From positions 459,001 to 523,000 of the forward strand of contig CAILHZ010000016.1 of the NCBI GenBank assembly GCA_903834135.1: a stretch of 64,000 nt of DNA, read 5' to 3'. This DNA is from an uncultured Opitutia bacterium. Its GTDB lineage: Bacteria; Verrucomicrobiota; Verrucomicrobiia; Opitutales; Opitutaceae. Positions 9,238 to 17,765 of this stretch are shown here, in pieces (the stretch's first letter is position 1; every line of letters begins with the position of its first letter). The notes under the pieces are model-generated. The model was not told where the DNA came from, made no database searches, and saw only the letters and a list, made by a program, of their open reading frames with translations. The position numbers and the translations under genes were made by a program.

Positions 9238-11268
9238 TTATTTTTCCACTTGTACCTCATTTACCAATTTTTCCACTGATGGGATAATAGCTAATTGAAC
9301 TGCTCCATGTAATTCACTGTCTAGTTTTAGACGCCTTACAGCTTTCGCTTTCCATATTGTAGGCGCGACTTGCTTATGCTTTATGTAGTTAATGGCTTCT
9401 ATTCCCAGAGAAGCTACGTCATTTAATTGGTAAGCAAGAGGTGCTGCATCAACAAGAGCAGGTGCAGTATTTGCTAACTTTAGAACGAGCGATGCTGAAC
9501 CTTTCCACTTCAATAAATAAATCATAATGGAGTAACTCGATGCTTCATCGTACATTTTTCTATTTAGATAGTAATCAACCTTAGTTGAAAAATGCCTTTG
9601 GATCTTACCATCTGGTCTTGTAACATCTGCTAGTGAATTGAGCGGTGTTATTGATGTAATTCCGGGACGCTTACCGTAACCTTTGCATGGTTCACACGCA
9701 TCAATAAAGTTTTCTAAAACCTCGAGTGGTGATTCACTGCGATCAGATCCTAGTAAACGCATTAAAGCCTGCTTAACGTATTTCTTTTGAATTGTCCCAG
9801 CTTCATCAAGACGAAAATCGATGATTTCTAGTCTGCGGTACATATCGTTAATATCCACAACTGATTGTTGCGACCAGAAGCGTTCAGCAATAGCGGCTGT
9901 TCTAGGCCATATGCGTGAATCAATAGTTTGATCACTCACAAACTCACCCCACATTGTGGCCTCTCCACCAAGAACATGGCCTATTTGAGCGTGTGCTGCT
10001 GCTGGAGATGGGTCTACGACGTAGTGATACGCTGCTGACTGTAGTAAATCGATGTAGTAGCCATGTGCTCGAATAACATCGTAGCCACCAGCAGTTGCTT
10101 TACCAATACCTGCTTCACCTCTCCAGGTCTCAATCACATCATTACGAGGCAATTCTGGATTCAAGATTTCGTCCCAACCGATCATTCGCTTATTATAAGC
10201 TAAGAGCAACTTACCAACGCGCTGATTAAAGTAAGTTTGAAGCCCAGCGTTATCTTTTAGTCCATGTGCTCGTATAAAGGCTTTAATGGAAGCATTCTTG
10301 CTCCACTGGACTCCGTTATTTTCATCACCACCGATGTGGAAATAAGGATCGGGAAACAAGGTTGTTACTTCGGCGAAAACATCGTTTAGAAACGTATACA
10401 CTGCTTCATTGGTTGGATCAAATACGGGATCCAAACTGGGCCAGTGTCTATTTAAAAGAACTGGTTCTGTACCACTGGATAATTCAGGATGCGATACAAG
10501 CCAACTCACTGAGTGGGCAGGTAAATCAAATTCAGGAACAACACGAATGCCTCGGTCAGCAGCATATGAAATAAGCTCTTTCATTTGCTCCTGCGTATAA
10601 TACTTACCATCAGATCCTAATTCGGTTAGTTCAGGATGCCTTTTAATTTCAAGCCTGAAGCCTTGATCTTCTGTTAAATGAAAATGCAGTACGTTTAATT
10701 TTACTAAAGCCATTGCATCAAGATTACGATGAATGACTTCTACTGGCATAAAATGTCTACCCACATCAATCAAAAGACCGCGCCATGAAAACCGAGGTGA
10801 ATCTGTAATTACTAGGCCAGGCATAAACCAACCTTTTGTATCCTTCGTCAAGAGTTGCTGGATAGTTGCAAGGCCTCGCATTACACCAACTTCATTATTC
10901 GCATGTAAAATCGCTTGTTTAGAATTAATTTCTAGTTTGTAAGATTCATCTGTAGTGACAGCTGGAATGTCAGAGCTAAGTGCATCGCACTCTATTACAA
11001 GTGCTGCTTTAGCACGCGGTGCATCAGTAACCTTGAAAGTAATCGCGCTCCTGGTTTGCCAGGCTGCAATTAAACGAGCCGTTGCCCGATTTAAACGTGG
11101 ACTCGAAATCTGCGAATAATGAACGGTGAATGTTTTATCTATAGGTAAGCGAAATCCATTTAATTGATACTGCTGCGGCAAAGGCATGACATCGATCGAT
11201 GTGTCTGCTGCAGTACCAAAGCTGCTTATAACTAAGAATATGAATGATCCTAAAAGTGTGCGTATCAT
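9238..11268 (-). CDS. Secreted beta-N-acetylhexosaminidase, glycoside hydrolase family 20
   Basis: A 676-residue exported enzyme with a cleavable-looking signal peptide (about residues 1-20). A GH20b-type N-terminal domain is followed by the catalytic barrel from about residue 155. The GH20 catalytic pair D315-E316 lies in HIGGDENN, and HFHLTEDQG and the later W-rich motifs fit. It should release terminal GlcNAc from chitobiose or glycans in the periplasm or outside. The C-terminal 150 residues are less conserved. It is the first gene of the run leading to nagB-PIG-L (119 bp downstream), and the divergent AraC gene is a natural regulator. Confidence 0.94.
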   Translation of the reverse strand: MIRTLLGSFIFLVISSFGTAADTSIDVMPLPQQYQLNGFRLPIDKTFTVHYSQISSPRLNRATARLIAAWQTRSAITFKVTDAPRAKAALVIECDALSSDIPAVTTDESYKLEINSKQAILHANNEVGVMRGLATIQQLLTKDTKGWFMPGLVITDSPRFSWRGLLIDVGRHFMPVEVIHRNLDAMALVKLNVLHFHLTEDQGFRLEIKRHPELTELGSDGKYYTQEQMKELISYAADRGIRVVPEFDLPAHSVSWLVSHPELSSGTEPVLLNRHWPSLDPVFDPTNEAVYTFLNDVFAEVTTLFPDPYFHIGGDENNGVQWSKNASIKAFIRAHGLKDNAGLQTYFNQRVGKLLLAYNKRMIGWDEILNPELPRNDVIETWRGEAGIGKATAGGYDVIRAHGYYIDLLQSAAYHYVVDPSPAAAHAQIGHVLGGEATMWGEFVSDQTIDSRIWPRTAAIAERFWSQQSVVDINDMYRRLEIIDFRLDEAGTIQKKYVKQALMRLLGSDRSESPLEVLENFIDACEPCKGYGKRPGITSITPLNSLADVTRPDGKIQRHFSTKVDYYLNRKMYDEASSYSIMIYLLKWKGSASLVLKLANTAPALVDAAPLAYQLNDVASLGIEAINYIKHKQVAPTIWKAKAVRRLKLDSELHGAVQLAIIPSVEKLVNEVQVEK

Positions 11269-11317
11269 ATAATTTATAGTATTTTGAATATCTTATGCTC
11301 GCCTGCTGAAATAGGGA

Positions 11318-12235
11318 ATGTCAGAATTGATGAAGTTTTTAACAATTATGCCAACGCTTTCCAAGAAGCAAGGTCGAGGTTTAGAGCGCTTATGCACTCT
11401 ACTGCCATCCCCTCTTACCCCGCTCCACGGAAGACGTGGCGCGCCACTGGCTTTACCGGACAATATTATCTGTTTTTGTCGGAGAAACTCAAGCGACCTT
11501 AATCGACCTGAACGAGGAAGGGCGCTGCATAACAGGTATGTACTGATCTTAGCCCTAGAAACAACCGTGAGTGTGTGCATCGATGACCGTGCTATTCGAT
11601 TACAACCCAACGAGGGTGTTCTTGTACTACCCTTTCAATTTCATGACTATACAGAAGCTGCAAAAGAGAACCTTAAGTGGCTGTTTGTGACTTTTGAGCT
11701 ATTTGAAGCAGGTTCACTGGAAGCTCTCAAGTACAGACCGTTTAAACTCACCCATGAGGTATATCATGCAGCAACAGATCTCGTAGACGCCTATTTAGGA
11801 AAACTGGATTCAGATCTTGTCTCCTTACTACTGGGAGTACTGCTTTCCCGAATCAGACAAGCCGATCCCATCAAGAGACGCCAAAAGGTTGTTTCTGGCT
11901 CACCACGACTTATCATGCAGGTGGATAGACTGGCCCAAGGCACAACAACAGCTCCAAGTATTAAATGGCTAGCTAGTGAACTCGGTATTAGCTCAAGTCA
12001 TTTAAGAGCACGCTTTAGGGCTTCGTGTGGTGTATCGATAGGAAAACATTTGAGAAGTTTACGCTTAGAAAAAGCCTGTGGCTTATTGCGGATGAGTCAA
12101 AATAGAGTAACTGAAATTGCGGAGACCTGTGGCTTTACTTCAATTTACAGTTTTAGTCGCGCGTTTCACTCAACCTACGGCGTATCGCCACTACAATACC
12201 GTAGAGAAGATCGTAAGCCTTACACTAAGAAATAA
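11318..12235 (+). CDS. AraC family transcriptional regulator
   Basis: A 305-residue protein with an N-terminal sensor region of AraC-like cupin character (about 75-140: VSVCIDDRAIRLQPNEG) and a C-terminal AraC HTH domain (about 205-300) containing IKWLASELGISSSHLRARFRASCGV-type helices and the GFTSIYSFSRAF recognition region. It is divergent from the GH20 gene across about 50 bp, which suggests it controls the GlcNAc locus; this is inference. The first ~60 residues are unusual, and internal ATGs at 11333 and 11348 are alternative starts. The ABC ATPase begins 6 bp after its stop. Confidence 0.9.
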   Translation: MSELMKFLTIMPTLSKKQGRGLERLCTLLPSPLTPLHGRRGAPLALPDNIICFCRRNSSDLNRPERGRALHNRYVLILALETTVSVCIDDRAIRLQPNEGVLVLPFQFHDYTEAAKENLKWLFVTFELFEAGSLEALKYRPFKLTHEVYHAATDLVDAYLGKLDSDLVSLLLGVLLSRIRQADPIKRRQKVVSGSPRLIMQVDRLAQGTTTAPSIKWLASELGISSSHLRARFRASCGVSIGKHLRSLRLEKACGLLRMSQNRVTEIAETCGFTSIYSFSRAFHSTYGVSPLQYRREDRKPYTKK

Positions 12236-12241
12236 TCTTTA

Positions 12242-13015
12242 ATGCAATCTGTTCTCACCATTGAAAATTTACATGTTAGAAGAGATAAAAATAATCTTCT
12301 ATCTTCAGTCAATTGGCACATTAAGGCAGGCGAGCATTGGATCATTCTAGGTGCAAATGGCAGCGGTAAATCCTCTTTATTAAAAGCCCTCACGGGCTAT
12401 CTTACGCCAACCGCAGGAAACATCACCGTACTTCAAAAAACATATGGGCAAACTGATTGGAGAGATTTAAGACTCATTGTAGGTATAGTTACTAATTCTC
12501 TGCAGTCTTCGATCCCCGCAGGCGAATCAGCTTTAGAAACAATTGTTAGCGGTCTTTACGCACAGCTAGACCTCTGGAAAATACCTACAAAATCAGATAT
12601 TCAAAAAGCCAAACGCTTACTAAAGCAAACGGGCCTATCGCCCGTCATTCATCGGCCGTGGGAATTTCTTTCTCAGGGTGAACGTCAACGTGTCTTAATC
12701 GCACGAGCCTTAATCAGTAAACCTAAACTCCTCATTCTTGACGAACCGTGCGCAGGCCTCGATCCGATTGCACGAGAAAGTTTCTTATCTTTTGTACAAG
12801 CGCTTTCAAAACAAAATAAAGGCCCGTCACTTATCTTTGTTACTCATCACGTAGAAGAAATTCTTCCGGGCTTCACCCATGCCTTAATTCTTAAAAAAGG
12901 CCGCGTTTTTTCGACTGGTAAAAAAGCTGTAGTTGTTACCTCACGCCTTTTGAGCCAAGCTTTTGGCTCAAAAGTGAAAGTTGTTAAAAAAGCGGGACGT
13001 TACTTCTTAGCTTAA
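12242..13015 (+). CDS. ABC transporter ATP-binding protein (YlmA/ModF-like, orphan)
   Basis: A single ABC ATPase domain of 257 aa: Walker A GANGSGKS (37-44), signature LSQGE (143-147) and Walker B LLILDE (163-168), then a switch histidine in VTHHVEE. No permease or binding protein is adjacent, so the partner is unknown or the protein acts without one. The 6-bp spacing from the araC-type gene suggests co-transcription. The sequence resembles stand-alone ATPases of the YlmA group. A functional assignment beyond ATPase is not justified. Confidence 0.88.
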   Translation: MQSVLTIENLHVRRDKNNLLSSVNWHIKAGEHWIILGANGSGKSSLLKALTGYLTPTAGNITVLQKTYGQTDWRDLRLIVGIVTNSLQSSIPAGESALETIVSGLYAQLDLWKIPTKSDIQKAKRLLKQTGLSPVIHRPWEFLSQGERQRVLIARALISKPKLLILDEPCAGLDPIARESFLSFVQALSKQNKGPSLIFVTHHVEEILPGFTHALILKKGRVFSTGKKAVVVTSRLLSQAFGSKVKVVKKAGRYFLA

Positions 13016-13020
13016 GCGAC

Positions 13021-13839
13021 TTAGCGAGAGCTCTTAGCAAAAACTTCGTTTAAGAAGAGTTTCATGTGCTCCCAGGAATGCCGATCTGCTGGCTCATTAT
13101 ATGCAATATTACCAGAGAGGCCATTTACTCTAGCAAGCTCTGTAGCACCTGGATTTGAGAAAGCATGTACTGCTCCCGAGTAACTAATAAATTGGTAATC
13201 AAACTTGCCGTCATTCATCGATTTCTGGAATGAATCAATGTCGGCTTTCTTAACAAAGGGATCAATTGCACCGTGGCAGATTAATATCTTAGCTTTATTT
13301 TTTGTAACAGCATCTGCAGGAACCGGTGCTAATCCTCCATGAAAACTAACTATGCCAACAAGGGCAGCTCCACTATAAGATAGCACCTGAGCTGCTGTTC
13401 CACCAAAACAATAGCCGATTGCTGCAATGCGGGATGTATCCACATATTCACTTTTAGTTAATTGACTAAGTCCTGCTTCTGCACGCTCTGCCATGAGAGG
13501 CTTGCCATAGAAAGGTCCCGACAAAGCTCCTGCTTCTTTAGCATTAGTTGTTGAAACACCTGCTCCGTACATATCTGCGACAAAAGCTATGTAGCCTAAT
13601 GCAGCTACCTTATGCGCACGCTCTTTAACATAATCATTAATCCCCCACCATTCAGGCAGAATTAATACACCCGGTAATTTAGCATTACCAACAAGACTGT
13701 CATCATAGGCTAAAACTCCCTCAAGTTTCACTCCATCATGTTCATAAGGAATCAACTGGGTGATAATTTTTGCCTGTGCGGCAACAAACAAATTTATACC
13801 CAAACAGCCTATCAAGAACGTAAAGCGAAATAGTTTCAT
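13021..13839 (-). CDS. Exported dienelactone hydrolase family protein
   Basis: An alpha/beta hydrolase (272 aa from this start) with an N-terminal signal peptide (MKLFRFTFLIGC onward, cleavage probably after AQA). The DLH triad is visible: nucleophile Cys in GYCFGG, Asp in HGAIDPFV and His in VHAFSNPG. An ATG 18 bp further upstream (13857) is possible but gives a poorer signal peptide. Substrate is unknown; the family hydrolyses dienelactones and other small esters. It converges on the ABC ATPase gene with 5 bp between stops. Confidence 0.88.
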   Translation of the reverse strand: MKLFRFTFLIGCLGINLFVAAQAKIITQLIPYEHDGVKLEGVLAYDDSLVGNAKLPGVLILPEWWGINDYVKERAHKVAALGYIAFVADMYGAGVSTTNAKEAGALSGPFYGKPLMAERAEAGLSQLTKSEYVDTSRIAAIGYCFGGTAAQVLSYSGAALVGIVSFHGGLAPVPADAVTKNKAKILICHGAIDPFVKKADIDSFQKSMNDGKFDYQFISYSGAVHAFSNPGATELARVNGLSGNIAYNEPADRHSWEHMKLFLNEVFAKSSR

Positions 13840-13951
13840 AGAGATTAATAAATGCATTTTTTAGAATTCGTCAAATAACGCTTGGATTGTTTATAAAGCC
13901 ATAATCGATGCCTCTTGCGAAAAGTTTATTTGGCCGTAAGCTTACGTGTAT

Positions 13952-14566
13952 ATGAGTACTGCTGTTAAAATTCTTTTAGGCGTTGTGGGTCTTATTGTAG
14001 GCTTAGTTGTTATTGTAATCGTATGGGCTGTGAGCTCCTACAATGGAATGGTCTCTCTTCAACAAGGCGTTGATGGCCAGTGGGCCCAAGTTCAAAACGT
14101 ATACCAACGTAGATCTGATTTAATTCCTAATTTAGTCAGTACAGTCAAAGGTGCTGCAAACTTCGAAAAATCAACGCTAACTGCAGTTACCGAAGCTCGT
14201 GCTTCAGTGGGTCGCGTACAATTACCTAGCGGCGCAGCTCCAAGTGATCCAAGTCAATTAGCTGCCTTTGATAAAGCCCAAGGCCAGTTAGGAAGTGCTC
14301 TATCACGCTTACTTGTTGTTTCAGAACAATACCCACAACTAAGAGCCACTTCAAACTTCAGAGATCTTCAAGCTCAACTCGAAGGTACAGAAAATAGAAT
14401 CTCTGTTGAGCGTGGTCGTTTTAATGAAGTCGTACAGGCTTACAATACAGCTATTCGCAGCTTTCCTGGCGTAATCTTGGCTGGCATGTTCCACTTTAGT
14501 GCAAAGCCTTATTTCACTGCCACCGCAGGAGCTGAAACAGCTCCAAAGGTTGATTTTGGCAACTAA
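13952..14566 (+). CDS. lemA: LemA family membrane protein
   Basis: A LemA-family protein of about 204 aa with one N-terminal membrane helix (residues 5-27) followed by an alpha-helical domain bearing the family hallmarks VQNVYQRRSDLIPNLVSTVKG and YNTAIRSFPG near the C-terminus. A GTG 6 bp upstream (13946) is an alternative start. LemA proteins are often encoded next to TPM-domain proteins, as here; their molecular role is not established. The following gene starts 20 bp after the stop. Confidence 0.93.
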   Translation: MSTAVKILLGVVGLIVGLVVIVIVWAVSSYNGMVSLQQGVDGQWAQVQNVYQRRSDLIPNLVSTVKGAANFEKSTLTAVTEARASVGRVQLPSGAAPSDPSQLAAFDKAQGQLGSALSRLLVVSEQYPQLRATSNFRDLQAQLEGTENRISVERGRFNEVVQAYNTAIRSFPGVILAGMFHFSAKPYFTATAGAETAPKVDFGN

Positions 14567-14585
14567 GCTCTTAGTCCAAGCGGCA

Positions 14586-15368
14586 ATGCATCGCTTGAGT
14601 CGATTAATTATTGTTCTGAGTATTATACTGCTTGGCTTTGCCAAGGTATATGCTGCTGAAGTTATCCCCGCTGCTCCCTCTGGATATTTTCATGATGAGG
14701 CTGGGGTGATAGATTCAGCTACGGGACAATTAATTAATTCAAAGCTCGATGCCTTTGAGCGAGCGACCTCAAATCAAATTATTGTTTCTATTTATAGACA
14801 TATGCAGTCGGACTCCGCTGTTGCAGATTACTGCACACGCGTAGCACAGAAATGGGGAGTGGGGCAAAAAGGGCATAATAATGGGGCTGTTCTATTTGTG
14901 TTTATAGACGATCATAAGTTGTACATTTCAACAGGTTATGGACTTGAAGGATCCCTTCCTGATGCGCTTTGCCATCGCATTATCGACGAAAGAATAAGCC
15001 CAAATTTTAAGGCAGGTGATTTTAAGCGAGGTATTATTTCAGGTGTAAATGCGCTCATGCAGGCAACTCAAGGAGAATACACCGGCAACGGAAAAACTGA
15101 GAATGATCGAAATAGCTCACGTGCTTCATTTGGTCTAATTCGCCTTTTTGTAATCTTAATCTTTTTTATCGGTTATTCCATTGTGCGCAGTCGCCAACAT
15201 GTTTCATATGGCCGAAATGGTCGGGCCTCATCATGGGGTGGCGGCCCGTGGATATTTCCAGGCGGAGGTGGTTTTTCGGGAGGAGGAGGTTCCTCAGGTG
15301 GTGGTAGCGGCGGATTTTCAGGAGGAGGCGGGGGGTTTGGTGGAGGAGGGGCCGGAGGTTCCTGGTAA
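14586..15368 (+). CDS. TPM domain protein (YgcG family) with glycine-rich tail
   Basis: From this ATG the protein (260 aa) has a signal peptide (MHRLSRLIIVLSIILLGFAKVYA), a TPM domain beginning with FHDEAGVIDSATG, a TM segment (LIRLFVILIFFIGYSIV) and a C-terminal tail of glycine and serine repeats (GGGG/GGGS). TPM domains are periplasmic, may bind metal or have phosphatase-like activity, and this architecture is typical of YgcG partners of LemA. A longer in-frame ORF from 14499 overlaps lemA and would bury the signal peptide, so it is rejected. Confidence 0.9.
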   Translation: MHRLSRLIIVLSIILLGFAKVYAAEVIPAAPSGYFHDEAGVIDSATGQLINSKLDAFERATSNQIIVSIYRHMQSDSAVADYCTRVAQKWGVGQKGHNNGAVLFVFIDDHKLYISTGYGLEGSLPDALCHRIIDERISPNFKAGDFKRGIISGVNALMQATQGEYTGNGKTENDRNSSRASFGLIRLFVILIFFIGYSIVRSRQHVSYGRNGRASSWGGGPWIFPGGGGFSGGGGSSGGGSGGFSGGGGGFGGGGAGGSW

Positions 15369-15374
15369 TATACT

Positions 15375-15815
15375 ATGAAATGGCTTTTATCTAATCCAGC
15401 AGCCGTTGATCACGACAAAGTAGTCGAAGCGATCCATAAAGCATCTGAACATACGTCAGGTGAAATACGCGTACTCATTGCCCGTCATAAAGCAGCGCAT
15501 CCAATTGCTGCAGCTCATAAGCATTTTGTTAGACTGGGTATGGATCGAAGTACATTGCGTAATTCGGTTCTAATTTTTATTGCCCCAAGATCTAAGACCT
15601 TTGCAGTCATAGGGGATTTCGCTGTCCACGAGAAATGCGGTGACTCATTTTGGCCTGAACTAGCAGCCTCAATGACCGCTTTTTTCAAACAGGGGGACTT
15701 CACTTCAGGGGTAATTCATGGGGTAGAACGCGCAGGAGAGCTACTTTCCGCTCATTTTCCGGCCGAAAAAAATCAAAAGAACAAGTTGCCCGATCAGGTA
15801 GAGGATGTTGACTAG
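15375..15815 (+). CDS. Second TPM domain protein
   Basis: A 146-residue cytoplasmic-looking TPM-domain protein with KAIHKASEHTSGEIRVLIA-type N-terminal features, NSVLIFIAPRSKTFAVIGD and FTSGVIHGVERAGELL near the C-terminus. It lacks a signal peptide. It lies 6 bp after the YgcG-like gene, forming the common LemA-TPM-TPM arrangement. Its last codons overlap the next gene by 11 bp. Function unknown beyond the domain. Confidence 0.85.
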   Translation: MKWLLSNPAAVDHDKVVEAIHKASEHTSGEIRVLIARHKAAHPIAAAHKHFVRLGMDRSTLRNSVLIFIAPRSKTFAVIGDFAVHEKCGDSFWPELAASMTAFFKQGDFTSGVIHGVERAGELLSAHFPAEKNQKNKLPDQVEDVD

Positions 15816-16362
15816 ATACTCTCCTATCTTGTCTAAAGCACCTCCACTCCTTCCCTCAGAAACATTAAGCCGCGTTGTGCGTACCGCTCGCATGAACGGA
15901 ACGGTCACCTTGGCTATTGCCGGTACCTTTGCCTTAATTTCTGCTTCTGATCACGATTTCTCTGGTACAGGCATCGGCATAGCTATTGCCGCCGCTGGCG
16001 CTATGGAGCTACATGGCATAACAGTCATTCACAACCGTGATGAACGAGGTGTTTCTTGGCTTATTTGGAGTCAATTTATACTTATGGCTCTGGTTTTAGG
16101 TTATGCCTATTTTAGAATCACTCATCCACCTCTCGAGGATTTAAAAGCTAGTTTTAATGCGCTTTATTCGCCCGAGAAACTTGCTGAGTTAAAATCCGCT
16201 GAAGACCAATTGGGCCTGACAAACGATCAAGCGCTCAAACTTTTGAATTCTTTTTCGTGGGGACTTATAGCCTTCGTTACTCTACTTTATCAAGGCGGTA
16301 TGATGCTTTATTATAGCCGCAGACGCGCAGCAATTAGTGAAGCGGTTACAACTGAAGAATAA
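15805..16362 (+). CDS. Hypothetical membrane protein with four predicted TM segments
   Basis: I do not recognise this 185-residue protein. It has hydrophobic segments near residues 30-48, 55-73, 84-106 and 151-172, with a polar stretch between the third and fourth containing PEKLAELKSAEDQLGL. The ATG chosen overlaps the TPM gene by 11 bp, consistent with translational coupling to the lemA/TPM operon. It may belong to that system, but no function can be given. Confidence 0.7.
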   Translation: MLTRYSPILSKAPPLLPSETLSRVVRTARMNGTVTLAIAGTFALISASDHDFSGTGIGIAIAAAGAMELHGITVIHNRDERGVSWLIWSQFILMALVLGYAYFRITHPPLEDLKASFNALYSPEKLAELKSAEDQLGLTNDQALKLLNSFSWGLIAFVTLLYQGGMMLYYSRRRAAISEAVTTEE

Positions 16363-16408
16363 CGTGCTATACTTGCAGGATTAATTGCTCCCGTGTAGAA
16401 TACCAACC

Positions 16409-17050
16409 ATGTCAAAAGAGCGCTATATACAAGCAAAACAAAACTGGGCCGAAAAACAAAAGGCTCTCGGCCGCACTGCTCGCATAGATCGCTCAAAGGA
16501 TCGCCTGCCTCCAGGACAAAAATTAACCACAGGTTTTCCTGTGCTTGATTTAGGTGTAAAGCCAAACATTCCTCTCAGTGAGTGGCGTCTTACATTAAGC
16601 GGCCTTATTGAAAAACCACTTACTTTATCTTGGGATGATTTCAATGCACTGCCACAAGTTGAGGATACAAGTGATTTTCACTGCGTAACTACTTGGTCTA
16701 AGTACGACTGCCAGTGGAAGGGCGTGGCATTCACTACCCTTTACGAACTTGTTTCTCCGAAAGCAGATGCAGCGTTTGTCTATTTTACGGGCAATGACGG
16801 CTACTCTACAAACGTGCCACTTGAGCAATGCCTAGATGATGATGTTTTAATTGCGACTTCCTTTAACGGGGCGCCGCTTCCTTTAGAGCATGGTGGCCCA
16901 GCGCGTGTAATTATTCCTAAACTATACGCATGGAAAGGCTCGAAGTTTGTAAACGGAATTTCATTTCTTAAAGAAGACAAGCTAGGATTCTGGGAAGTGC
17001 GTGGTTACTCTAATACTGCTGACCCTTGGACAGAAGATCGGTACGCCTAA
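16409..17050 (+). CDS. Sulfite oxidase-like oxidoreductase (YuiH-type molybdopterin enzyme)
   Basis: From the ATG at 16409 the protein has 213 residues and is a soluble oxidoreductase molybdopterin-binding domain of the sulfite oxidase superfamily. DFHCVTTWS contains the Cys expected to ligate molybdenum, and the motifs VFYFTGNDGY-like and HGGPARVIIPKLYAWKGSKFV are typical. There is no Tat signal, unlike MsrP/YedY, so it resembles cytoplasmic YuiH. Electron partner and substrate are unknown. The gene overlaps no neighbour; rsuA starts 7 bp after its stop. Confidence 0.88.
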   Translation: MSKERYIQAKQNWAEKQKALGRTARIDRSKDRLPPGQKLTTGFPVLDLGVKPNIPLSEWRLTLSGLIEKPLTLSWDDFNALPQVEDTSDFHCVTTWSKYDCQWKGVAFTTLYELVSPKADAAFVYFTGNDGYSTNVPLEQCLDDDVLIATSFNGAPLPLEHGGPARVIIPKLYAWKGSKFVNGISFLKEDKLGFWEVRGYSNTADPWTEDRYA

Positions 17051-17057
17051 TTCTTTC

Positions 17058-17765
17058 ATGCGTAGGCTCGATCAACTTCTTTCTAATTTAGGGTATTGCT
17101 CGCGTCGCGAAGCACGTGGATGGATTAACCAAGAGATGGTTAAAATTAAAGGAGTCCTTGCTCGTGATGCAGATCAAAGGTGCAACGAATCAGATGTCAC
17201 TGTTGAAGATCAACCCTTAGATAATCCTGACGGTTTATTACTTATTTTAAATAAACCCTTGGGCCATGTCTGTTCTCATGACATTGGAGAGGGTGCTCGT
17301 GTATATGATTTACTTCCTGAGCGCTGGCAAAGACGTAATCCAATTGTGACAAGTGTGGGTAGACTCGACCAAGATACTACAGGATTAATTTTACTTACAG
17401 ATCAGTCGATGCTTGTGCACAAGCTCACCTCACCAAAGCACAAGGTGCCTAAAGTATATCGTGCTACTTTAGATAAAGAAGTAAACGAAGCTGAACGTAA
17501 TGCTATGGTCATTCTTTTTGCCTCAGGTAACCTTCTACTTTCTGGAGAAACTGAACCGTGTCTGAAAGCTGAACTTAAGTGGCTTACTGGAACAGCCGCT
17601 GAATTAACTATTATTGAAGGGCGTTATCATCAAGTAAGACGTATGTTTGCTAGTCAGGGCTATACAGTTACAGCACTACATCGAACGCGTTTTGGTAGTC
17701 TTGAACTAGGAGAACTAGCTTTGGGCACATGGCGTTTGTTACCCTTGAATCAATCTTTTACATGA
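17058..17765 (+). CDS. rsuA: rRNA pseudouridine synthase, RsuA/RluB/E/F family
   Basis: A 235-residue enzyme that isomerises a specific uridine in rRNA. The N-terminal S4 RNA-binding domain (MRRLDQLLSNLGYCSRREARGWI) is followed by the synthase domain with the catalytic Asp in GRLDQDTTGLILLTD and YHQVRRMFA near the C-terminus. Overall length and the single S4 domain fit RsuA (16S rRNA position 516 in E. coli), but RluE or RluB is not excluded. Its TGA overlaps the ATG of the esterase gene as ATGA. Confidence 0.9.
   Translation: MRRLDQLLSNLGYCSRREARGWINQEMVKIKGVLARDADQRCNESDVTVEDQPLDNPDGLLLILNKPLGHVCSHDIGEGARVYDLLPERWQRRNPIVTSVGRLDQDTTGLILLTDQSMLVHKLTSPKHKVPKVYRATLDKEVNEAERNAMVILFASGNLLLSGETEPCLKAELKWLTGTAAELTIIEGRYHQVRRMFASQGYTVTALHRTRFGSLELGELALGTWRLLPLNQSFT

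Noticed and set aside
11293-11610. 105-codon minus-strand frame opposite the AraC gene start
   Set aside because: It is antisense to a coding region with clear AraC similarity downstream, has no family-like features and no promoter-like sequence was seen.
15240-15365. Short tandem repeats and an overlapping second frame near the end of the TPM gene
   Set aside because: They are the DNA form of a glycine/serine-rich protein tail. There are no spacers, so it is not a CRISPR array, and the second frame is a composition artefact.
17001-17057. Upstream extension of the RsuA-like gene
   Set aside because: The extra 19 residues overlap the molybdoenzyme gene and precede a perfect S4-domain start at 17058.
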